Shown here piece by piece: positions 48,001 through 60,000 of a stretch of DNA of 64,000 bases (its first letter is position 1; each line of letters starts with the position of its first letter). The position numbers and the translations under genes were made by a program. The DNA is from Carya illinoinensis (lineage: Eukaryota > Streptophyta > Magnoliopsida > Fagales > Juglandaceae), in contig NC_056766.1 in NCBI RefSeq assembly GCF_018687715.1, positions 7,468,501-7,532,500 of the forward strand. Direction: 5' to 3'. The notes under the pieces were generated by a model. That model was not told the DNA's origin. It saw nothing but the letters and a program-made list of their open reading frames with translations, and did not search any database.

Positions 48001-51000
48001 GGTCGAGAAGACAGCAAAGCATCACCAGTAAGTGATAAATGTAACATGATTGCAGTTAAAATCCATCATTGCACAATTGAAAAAGACAAATGGTGCTCAT
48101 TGATTTAAGTTTTCAAGATTTTATTGAATACAGAAATAATGTACTTGTGTGGCAGTGTAAAGGCAAAAATGCAAGAGCATGGAATTTTCATCATATCAGT
48201 ATATTCAAAAACTAAAATCAACAACTAATAATATGACGAAGTATGCATCACCTTCAAAGCCACAATTCCAGCTAAAATTATCATTGCTTCCATCATTTCC
48301 ACCTTCTCCATTGGCATCATTGTGCTACAAAACCAAAACTTTCAAGGAAATACCCCCATGCTATAGGATAAGACGGAAAATAAACTGGTGGCAAGTAAAT
48401 TCAAAAACACCTTTAAGTTGTATGAAACGAGATCATGTAGTGTGAAACCATCATGTGCAATCACAAAATTAACACCATGATAAGGCTTGCGCTTATTTAC
48501 CTGTTGAATCAAGCAAAAAATAAGAGAACAGTAGCCACATATATTTGAGATCCATAATGCACAATGACAACACTGACAAGAACAATATACTGATGCAGAG
48601 GTTTAGGGCTTTCTATTTTCCTTCCATTAATCAAATGGGAATGGCATCTAATTCAAACTACTAAGAACATAATCTAATTCTAATTAGTATTTACAGCAAG
48701 CAACTAACAATAAAAAGCACGTCCCTTCTCAACACAAGCTACATCTTTCATCTATTGTGGGAAGAAGGGCACATTATATTTAGATTATAATTTGAAAATA
48801 ACGAGTTGCAATGTGGAAAACAGGTCATTTGGTTTTAAACAAAAAATCACGTTGAGTGTGAGTAGAATGATGTTCTGACCATGTGATCGTTAGTTTTAGC
48901 CATTGACTTCAGCAGCCTATATACACAAGGTGCTGTCAACGGACAGCTTTGCTGTCCACACTTCTTTCCTTATTTTAGCCAACAATTGTTTCCTTATTTC
49001 TCTATTTAATATTCTGTACAGTTAGCATACATTATTTGACAGATTATAGTTTACATGTATAGGCTAGAATCATGCGGGAACTTATATGCTTTCCATGTAT
49101 AGCATCTTTGTAAAGTCTATATCTAATATACAGAACTGAAGGCCAATTATTCGGCTATTCACACAATATTTTGACAGGTGCCACAGTCAATCAAGTGGTT
49201 TGCAAAAAAAATCCCATCTAAGAAAATAAAGGTAAGCTGGATCTTTGGGATTTGAGAATATGAAGGTTGGTATTTAACTCCAATTTTGTCACAGAACACC
49301 AAAACTGGACATAACAGTCTCAATATCAGTAATGAGCCCATAATCTCTACATCAAATATTATCTCTTGAACAGATTAAGAAATTTTGGTGGTAGAAAATT
49401 TAGTACTAAGTACTAATACTTGTGAATACCATTCATTAATTTCAAAGTTTGCAATGAGATGAATGATATAAAGTTATTAATCAATCAAGAAATTGAATGT
49501 AAAATATAAATAGCTGAAGATAACCATAATGATACCACAAACAAAATGATGCTTACTTTGTACAGGTCAGAAGAGCCAGCAACACGAGTTGCAAAACTCC
49601 CCTTCATGCCACGTTCACCCTATACGACGTGCAAATAAGAAGAAAGATTAAAAATAAATTTAAATCTAAAACTTTTAACAAAACCAACCCAATCATTGAA
49701 ACATGTGAGGCTCCGAGATCCCTTTCAATCAGGATCGATGGTTCAATTTTTAGACTTTTTTTTTTTTTTTGGTTGCCTTCATACATGTATATTTTGTTAT
49801 TGCTTTAACCGTTTTAAAAAAAGTAAAATAAAAAAGAACCTATAAAACCATCTGCAGAGGACAATTGCTTCCATGTATACCTTGATAAATCTTCTTATGT
49901 CATCACGGTACTTCCCGTTCCACTCAGCCCACCTGCATAAGAAACTCACAGGACATAGAGGTAAAATGCCACACATGAAAAAGAAATATTCACATAATCT
50001 CAGTACAGGGTAAAACTTAGATGATCAGAACCCAATGTTAATTGTGAGAATTTGTTGTTACTCAAGGTGAGGATGCGCATTAAGTTGACGAAAAATAAGT
50101 TCTCCAACTCAATCAATCCAGAGACTACAAGAAACCACTAGAATCCCATAAAGCAACATTAAGGGCATATGGAAAAATTCCAGGAGTAAATATTTCAAAG
50201 ATTGACGGGCTGCCCTAGTTCTCAAGATAAGTGCTACAGTCACAAAGCGATTTCACAAAAATAAACTCAAAAACTAACATAGCTTCATGCGATACATTAG
50301 ATCTACTATATAAGTAGCTGTACAATTTGATGTACCACGTCAAGCCATATAAGTTTGTAGGTTTACTTTTGTGGAATCTCTTTGTAGCTAAAACATTTCT
50401 CTATTATTTTACTACATTTTTTTTTTCAATGATGTAGTGACAGGACTACAAACTTTTTCAAAAATGACAAATCCAAATATATGAAGATATTATATATGGT
50501 CAACAACCACATAGCACAATCTCAGACAGTTTTCATTTTCCGTTTTTCAATTAAAAAAAATCACTTTCGTTTTACCCCAAAATTTGAAGTAAAACTACTT
50601 CATCAATACACAAATAGAATGTGTATCCCCGGGAAAAATATGTAATTAGGTGCACTAAAGCAACGTCTGAGATATGACAAGCTGGCCCAAGAAAGGCACA
50701 ATGATACACCATTCACAAAGGAGTAACAAGATACTAAATACCTTTTTAAAAAAGGGAAAAAAATGCAAAGAGCAAAAGAATGAAGAAGGTGTAATATGAG
50801 GAATGTAGTGGCAACATCAATACTAATAAAAGAAAAATACACCCTTTTTTGAGCCTGAATAAGAAAACTTCACCAGCCAAAAGTTTTACCAGTTACAATG
50901 ACAGCAATCATCCTTCCTAGTAGAACTAATTAAATGCCAAGGAAGATAAGCACATTATGTTCCGTTCCCATGATATGTTGCATAGGAGCAGGAATAATGG

Positions 51001-54000
51001 CAACAAGAAGAAGGAAGGATACTCCTTTAACTCACAATAACTAGTAATTTGATCTCACTAAAACAACAGATAGATGCCCTAATTGTCGTAGGAAGATTCT
51101 AAAATTATATATATATATATATATTTTGATAAGTAAGAAACTTTATTTATCGAATGAAACTAGGCGAAGCCCATGTACACAAGAAGTATACAAAAGAGAG
51201 ACCTAATTACATTCTAGAAAGCTGAAAAGAAAACAAAAACTATTGACCATTCCCTCGAGTACAATAGCAGAAAACCACTGAACCAAAGAAGATACAAAAA
51301 AATTCCAGATTTCCTCCGCAGGACACTGCTTGTTGTCAAAGCACCTCTCATTCCTTTCCATTTATAAACACCACATTAAGCACAAAGGAATCATCCGCCA
51401 CACCACTTCCAATTGAGAACTATTATGATGCCTATTCCAACATGCTACAAGATCCACCACACTCTCTGGCATAACCCAACTCAACCCAGCTCTACTTAGA
51501 ATGCCAACCCATAACTCCCTAGCCACCTCACTAAGTAAAAGTACATGATCGATCAATCAATCAACATTTTTCTTACACATGAAACACCACTCCATTACAA
51601 TCATAACACATTTCCTTAAATTATCAGCCGTCAAAATCTTCCTAAGAGCAGCTGTCCAGGTAAAAAAGCAACTTTAGACAGCACAGAAACCCTCCAAATG
51701 CTCTTCCACGGAAATGAGATATGTTGTTGAACTGTCAACGCCTTATAATATGATTTAACAGAAAACTTGTTGCTCCCCATATGTTTCCACAGCATTCGAT
51801 CTCTCCCATTTCCTCCTATTTTCAGAGAATACAAAAAGCTGAAAAAACCTGCAATCTCATCAATTTCCCAATCCTGAGCATTTCTAGTGAAAATCACATT
51901 CCAATGCACAGTCCCATTAGCACGACACAACACCTCTGAGACAGCAGCCTGCTGATTTCCAACCAATCTGAAGACAACTGGAAAAACAGTATAAAGAGCT
52001 CTCTCACCACACCATTCATCAAGCCAAAAATGGATTCTTGCTCTGTCCCCAGCCTCAAACTTGAGATGTTTTTAAAAAATGTTCCACCCCTTTCTAATAA
52101 ACTTCCATAGCCAGACACCATAAGACCCCCTACCCTCCACAACCACTTTCCTAATAATGCTTTATTAAAAATATTCAAATTGCTCACCCCCAAACCTCCA
52201 TACACAATCGGATAGCTCACCCATTGCCAACTCACAAGATGAAATTTATTGTCCTCCCCCATACCACCCCACAAAAATGCACTACACAAATTTTCAATCT
52301 AGTTAGCCACATCCACTGGTAATGCAAATAATGAAAGATAATCTGTAGGAAGATTGGAAAGGGTACTTTTGATAAGGGTTAATCTCCCCCCTTTTGATAG
52401 ATATAGCCGCTTCCAACCCGACAATCTTTTCTCAACCATCTCTACAACACCATCCCAAATATTCTTTGCTTTGAAAGACGCATTTATATATTATTGTTAG
52501 AGGATATGGTTGTCATAAGTGTAAATTGTGAGGGTGTAATTGTCAATTGTATGTAGTATATATATTGTTGTACATCAATGAATGAAGTATGAACTCCCTC
52601 CATGAATGTCTACAATTATATATACCCTACCCAATTGAGAAAAAAGAAAATAAAAATTGATACAAAATTAAAGTTACCTATCCCAATTTGGAAATCTTCC
52701 AACAAGATAGAGACCCGCACAGTCCCAAGGTTCTGCAATAATCTTACACCTCGATAGAACAGCATCTTTGGCTATTGCCTGGTCAAATAAACAATGATAA
52801 GATTAGTGCTAAACCAAGATACCAAGTGTCTTTATGCAGAGTTATTAGAGTGAGTAGAAGGAAAATCTGTATAAACATTGCATATGATGCATTCTTCAAA
52901 TAAAAAAAAAAAAAAAAAGATATAACTCCACAACAAGTTAATAACAGTGCATTACATTGGGATTCAAATTCATCAAGATGTGAAAAAAACCAGAAAACTT
53001 TTTACATTAACATAACTGCACATGCTACACAAAGTGTTATTGTCAGCAATCAAAAAGTCCACAGCAGTCTTTATTTGAAAATTAAGTTATGAACTGTAAT
53101 GGGCCAAGCCACATTTGGGCTCATACTCCAAAAGGACTAGTCAATATTACAATTGGAGTCCATTAGGATCATTATAAAGGGTGAGGGAAATTATAGCTAC
53201 AGCTAAAGGTACTTTTTCGGTGCGCTCTTTTTATAAGTCTCTTTCTCAAGAGACACCTATTCAGTTCCCATGGCGAAAGATATGGAGACATAAGGCGCCA
53301 CCCAAAGTAGCTTTTTTTGTGTGGACTGCAGCATTGGGTAAGATTCTCACAACTGATAATTTGAGGAAGCGCAGGGTGATCATCATAGATTGGTGCTGCA
53401 TGTGTAGAAAGGGAGGTGAATAGGTGAACCATCTCTTAATACACTGTGAGGTAGCGAGTAGGCTATGGAATGAGGTACTTGGTAGAATGGATTTGGCTTG
53501 GGCTATGCCGGAGACGGTGGTCGGGGTATTGGCCAGTTGGAAAAATTTGAGAGGAAATCAACAGATAAAAGCAGTATGGAAGATGATCCCTATATGCATC
53601 ATGTGGTGTCTATGGAGAGAGCGCAATGACAGGACGTTTGAGGACAAAGAGAGATCGTTGGAGGAATTGAAAGTTTTTTTCTTTAGAACTCTTTGTACAT
53701 GGACCTTAGCGGTTGATTTCAATGGTTTGGGGCTACATGAGTTCCTTATATCCATTGTTCATACCTAGATGTGGTCTCTAATCTTGTATCAGGCTATTGC
53801 CTTCTTTTGATAATATAATTTATTGTACTTATCAAAAAATAAATAAATAAAGGGTGAGGACTTCTTCTTATTGAGCAATGTGGGATCTTATTCATCACCT
53901 TCCTATATAGAATCGGGGCATTACATGAACAAATCAAATCCACATCTCAAAACATATTTTTTTTACAAGGTAAGTATTATTAACAACCAACAAAAAGAAA

Positions 54001-57000
54001 GTAAATGAGAAGTATACAACTAGAATAAATGCATCTCAAAACATATCACAGTAACTCTCTTATTTCAACGGAGTAGCTTAAATGCAAAACAATGCACATA
54101 CACAATCAATGAAAGTATTGTAATCATTGTCCACAAGAATTTACATGTCTATATGTGAGATATCCAAAGAACAGTTCTAGACTGTAAATGATGAGGAATA
54201 TAAAGCCGCATCCTATTGCTGTAGTCAGAGATTCTTTGTGTGCATGAATGCAAGTAGAACTAAATATACACAGCACGCAATCTTAAAAAAGAAGCTCAAA
54301 GTTGCTTCAATATAACCTTTGTAAAAATATGCAGATATATATGAAGTATCACAGAGGTTTTTATTTCTTTTGCTGAAAAATCTCCGCCATTCCACTTATT
54401 ACTTCAAATCTCCACAAGTTTCACTACATTGCTATACTTCATTATTTCTTGTAACAATATAGATAACTTCTTACCCTAATAAGTGGAGGAGCATTAAGTG
54501 GGGAACCATCTGTTCCTCGACAAAGAACACTGGTAAGGTCAAACCTGAATCCATCCACATGATACTCAACCACCCTGCAAATAGTTGACAGAAAAGAATT
54601 AATAACTTTGGGGCATAAAAGTAGCAATTCAGTTATAAATAAATCAACAATGAAATCCAACATATGGAACAATGAAAAATAATATTTCCATCAAAAGGAA
54701 TCACAGAGTCATTTTTATCATTATTATCTATTTCCTGGATCAATAAATTAGTCTTGATTATCTCTATTAGAATACATAGTTGTAATTAGTGTATGTTATG
54801 ACGGTGTAATAGTCATTGTATGTATATGTATAGTCTGAAAGCAATCAATGAATATACAACAGAAGTATTTTTCTCTCTATGTTTTTCGTCTTCATGGTAC
54901 CAAGTATTTTGGTGGTGGTTGTGCGACGGAGTTTGTGGTGGTGGTTGGTGGTTAGTGGCTGTGTGTGCGTCCTTTTTCTTTTCGGCCGGAAGTTTTCTTT
55001 TCCAAAGTGTTTCCGGTGACAAGTGGGTGTTATCTCCGGTAATGGACACCATAATCGAGCTCGCCAGCGTGGTCTGTCCACTCCGGTGAGTTCGCCATCT
55101 CCATTAGCTGCCGGAAGGGCTGTTTATCGCCGGCGAAACTCGAAGTCTTGGGGAGTTTGGTTGTAGGCCTCCACTATCCTATCCTCAACTGTGCATGCCC
55201 CCAACTTGGAGTAAGAGCCTATTCCTATCTGGAATAGCACCTGCTTGGTAACAGGAATACAGTAACCTTGCTTCCCTTATCCCTGGTTAGGATAGCTTAT
55301 TCTCGGTTTTCAGTTTTCTTTGAACCCGATACAGGTCGGTTCATACCCGATACTAGCCGGTTCAGACTCGAACCAGGCCAATTCAGACCCGAAACATGCC
55401 GGTTCAGACCCGAAAAGTGCTTGTTTCAACCGGTACAATCTGTTTTCAACCAGTACAGATCCGAGATTTGGTTTTTAAGCTTATTTTTCCAGCTTGTATT
55501 TTTTTAGTTTTCATCCATTTTTTCATACTTTTCTCCATGGCAACTAAGTTTGAGTCACTATCTATTGCACCAAACGTTAATATGCCTATGACTACAGTAA
55601 AGTTGAATGGAAAAAACTATATATTGTAGTCAAAATCTGATGAAATGTTTTTGAAAGGAAAGGATCTTCGTCGTACCTACTTGGTTGATCCAATATGTGA
55701 CTCAACTAGTTCTACATTTGCTCAATGGGAGCAAGAAGATGCTCAAATTTGCTCCTTGATGTTGGCTAGTATCGAGCCTAATATTTGTGCTAGTTTAGTA
55801 CACTTTGACACCACTAAAAAGATATGGAAGCATCTCAAACAAATGTACTCGCGTGCTGGAAACACAACCTGTATTTATGAGTTGTGTCAACAATTTTTTG
55901 TGTTGAAACATGGTACTTTGGGTCTGGAAGAGTATTATTCTCAAGTGATGAGCATATGTGAAGAATTCAAAATTTATCAACTTATTACTTCTGATGTTTC
56001 AACTATGCTAAAACAACGTGAAGAGTTCAATGTTGTTCGGTTTCTTGTTGGCTAAAACCTGAGTATGAGTCGGTGCGCTCTCAAATTTTGAGAAGCCCAC
56101 AGCTTCTCTCATTTCCTGATGTGTTCTCCCGACTTCAGTGAGCCACATTATCTGGACAAGGACCTCAGTTGTCTTCTAATCAGAGTAATGAGAAATCTGC
56201 TTTAGTTGCGTCTTATGTTGCTCCTGGTGGCCGTGGAGATCGGAGTTGTAGAGATGCACGTGCGGGACGTGATGCCAGAGGTTACCGCACTCGAGGTCAT
56301 GAATCTCGTAAGTGCACCCATTGTGGTCGCACTAATCACTCGATGGATTATTGTTGGGATCTACATGGTAGACCATCTGGGTCTGCTAATTAGGCCATTT
56401 GCCAAGATGCTACATCACGGGCAATGAGTTCCAACTTGACTCCAGAGAGATTAGCATATCGAAGAATGAGTATGATTAGTTTTTAGTCACACGGGGGGCT
56501 TTATCTTCCAGAGCTACTCTTGCCCAATCAGATACACCATCTACATGTCTTGTCTCATCTACTCAAAAGCCATGGATCATTGACTCAGGAGCTAATGAAC
56601 ATCTGACCCATTTGTCTCATTCCTTATCTAAGTTAGGTACTATGTCATTTCCCAAGAGTTACTCTTGCTAAAGTTACAAGCATTGGATCCACCAAGCTCA
56701 CCGATTCTATATCCTTTTCATCTGTTCTTTACGCTCCTAGTTTTCCCTTTAGTTTGTTGTCCATTAGTAAAATTGCTCTAAATCTTCAATATTCCGTAAC
56801 CTTTTATCCTTTGGTATGTATCTTTCAAGATCTCAAGACGGGGAAGGAGATTGGTATGGGGCAAGAAGCTGGTGGTCTGTATTACCTTGATGTCGAGCAG
56901 TCACCTACTCGAACCCTCATTTCCTCATCATCATCCGCTTTTGAATGGCATTGCCGCCTTGGACACCCATCTCTTCAACCTTTCTCTTTTGAAACGTCAA

Positions 57001-60000
57001 GTTAGGAATCTTGAAAATGTGTCTCCCTTTCCTTGTGAAGCATGTCAGCTTAGTAAACACCATCGTGTGTCTTTTGTACCTCGTAAAACTTATGGCATTG
57101 ACTACAACGAGACTTTATCCCCCGTTGCCAAAATTTCATCTGTTCGGGTATTAATCTCTCTTGCTGATAATTTGGATTGGCCCTTATTTCAATTGGACGT
57201 TAAAAATGCATTCCTACATGGTGACTTAAATGAGGAAGTGTATATGGAGCAACCACTTGAGTTTGCTGCTCAGGGAGAGTGTCAAGGTACTATGTGCAAG
57301 TTAAAAAAGACATTATATGATTTGAAACAATCTCCTCGAGCATGGTTTAGGAGGTTCTCTAATACTGTATTGGCATTTGATCTTAATAGATGTCAAACAG
57401 ACCACTCAGTATTTCATCTACATAGTGATGTAGGTCATATCTTATTAGTTGTACATGTAGATGACATTGTAATTACTGGGAGTGACTCAGTTGGAATCGC
57501 TAGGCTGAAACAATTTTTACATGATCAGTTTCAAACAAAAGACTGGGCAAACTTGGATAGTTTCTTGGAATCGAAGTCCATAAATCTTAAAAAGTTATTA
57601 ACCTATCTTAAAGAAAATATGTATTTGATCTTTTGGAAGAAACTGACATGTTGGGTGCACGGCCTATTGACACTCTTATAGATCCAAATCGTAAACTCTT
57701 GAAAAAGGAATGGGACTTGTTTGAAGATCCAGGTCGGTATCAAAGACTTGTTGGAAAATTAAATTATCTAACTATCACTAGACCTGATATTTCTTATGCA
57801 GTGAGTGTATTGAGCCTATTTCTACAAATGCCTAGGGTCTCACATTGGGATGGTGTAATCCATATTCTTCGGTATCTTAAGTGAGCTCCTAGCCTTGGAT
57901 TATTGTATAGACCAAATGGACACTTAGAATTGAAGCTTTTTCAAATGCTGATTGGACAGGATCTCCTTCAGATAGACGATCGACTACTGGATATTATACC
58001 TTTGTGGGAGGTAACTTGGTTACATAGAAGAGTAAGAAGCAAACCGTAATAGCTCGATCTAGTGCAGAGGCTGAATACAGAGCAATGGCTCACACTACTA
58101 GTGAGCTGACATGGTTGTAACACTTTCTTCAAGAGATTGGATTTCCAGCTCCTGTCCCTCTTCAGTTATTTTGTGATAATCAAGTTGCAGTGCATATTGC
58201 ATCTAATCCTATGTTCCATGAGAGGATTAAATACATTGAGATTGCTTGTCACTTCATTCGAGATAAGATATTCAATGGTGACATTTCTACACCCTTTGTG
58301 AAGTCTGCTGATCAACTTGCATATGTGCTTACCAAACCATTGTGTTATAGTCGGCTAAAATTTATTTGTTCCAAATTAGGTTTATATGATATATATGCCC
58401 CAGCTTGAGGGGGAGTGTTAAAATACAAGTTAGGTTTATTTATTCTTGTCATGGATGTGCTAAGTAGAATGTTGAGAAGGGCGGTGGAAGGGGGTTTTCT
58501 CTCGGGTTTCACGGTGGGCGGTTCCACACATGGCAGCTTCACCGTCTCCCACCTTCTCTTTGCCGACGATACATTGATTTTCTGTGACCCAGACTAGGAA
58601 CAATTCCGCTCCTTATGAGCACTTCTTCTTTGTTTTGAAGCTGTATCAGGCCTTAAGGTGAATTTATCCAAATCAGAAGTAGTCCCTGTGGGCTCAGTCG
58701 ACAACCTAAGTACGATGGCAGTCATCCTGGGTTGCAAGGTTTCATCCTTGCCTATGAAGTATCTTGGACTCCCCTTGGGGGCCCCTCATAAATCTATGTG
58801 TGAAGGGATCATTGAGAGGTTTGGAGGAAAACTGGTAGGGTGGAAGAGAATCTACTTGTCTAAGGGGGGAGAATCACTCTTATTAAAAGTACGTTTTCTA
58901 ACCTTCCAACGTACTTTCTCTCTTTATTCCCAGTGCCAGCAGGAGTGACGAATAGACTGGAGAAGATTTGTCGGGATTTCTTATGGGGAGGATTAGAGGA
59001 TACATGGAAATTCTATTTGATCAAATGGAATACAATATGCACCCCTCTATCTTGCGGTGGTTTGAGCATAAGGAATTTGAGAACTTTTAACAAGGCTCTC
59101 CTTGGTAAATGGTTATGGCGGTATCATCTTGAGGGAGACGCTTTATGGAAAAATATCTTAGAATGCAAATATGGAAGTGTGTGGGGTGGCTGGTGCACAA
59201 AGGAAGTAAGATGAGCTTATGGTGTGGGAGTTTGGAAATTTATCCGGAGTGGATGGGATGGTTTTCGGGGTCATTGTAGGTTTGTGGTGACAGCATGATA
59301 CATCTCCACTTGCCTTATTTTCTGTTATGAGTTGTATATATCTACTTCCTTATTTAGATAGCAGACGTTCCATACTTAGACAGATTTTGTACATAGTCAT
59401 AGTTTCCTTTCTTGTAAATAGATTTAATTCCTGTAATTTAGCCTTGATTTCAGCCTTGTATCTTGCACACTTGTGCCTATATAATGAAAGGAAATCCTCA
59501 CTAAGGAGGTATTGAATCATCTTGACATGGTATCAAGAGCTAGACCTTAAGAAATATTTCTAGTTCATTCTCGTGGGATTTGTTTTCTGGTTGGAGGCTA
59601 GTGTTGACTCTGTCGGCACTTTCTGTGAGTTGTTTGCTTGTGGCTGGGCTGCGATTATTTTTTTCTCGGTGGTGGGTGTCAGTTTTCATCCCGTCGGCAC
59701 TGTCTGTGCTGGAAGAGAATCTACTTGGTAAATGGTTATGGCGGTATCATCTTGAGGGAGACGCTTTATGGAAAAATATCTTAGAATGCAAATATGGAAG
59801 TGTGTGGGGTGGCTGGTGCACAAAGGAAGTAAGAGGAGCTTATGGTGTGGGAGTTTGGAAATTTATCCGGAGTGGATGGGATGGTTTTCGGGGTCATTGT
59901 AGGTTTGCGGTGACAGCATGATACGTCTCCACTTGCCTTATTTTCTGTTATGAGTTGTATATATCTACTTCCTTATTTAGATAGCAGACGTTCCATACTT

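Larger units (their letters stand above)
49933..52677. other. ISA3 intron with minus-strand LINE and LTR remnant
   Basis: 2.7 kb between exons 52678-52778 and 49881-49932. The left 1.1 kb is plain AT-rich intron. It is followed by a LINE (51118-52492) and an LTR remnant (52495-52613). An (AT)n run sits at about 51109-51125. Confidence 0.75.

Noticed and set aside
53424..53768. 114-codon frame beginning M-N-H-L-L-I-H-C as a small gene
   Set aside because: It is the continuation of a LINE zf-RVT domain after an internal TAG, bounded by a target duplication.
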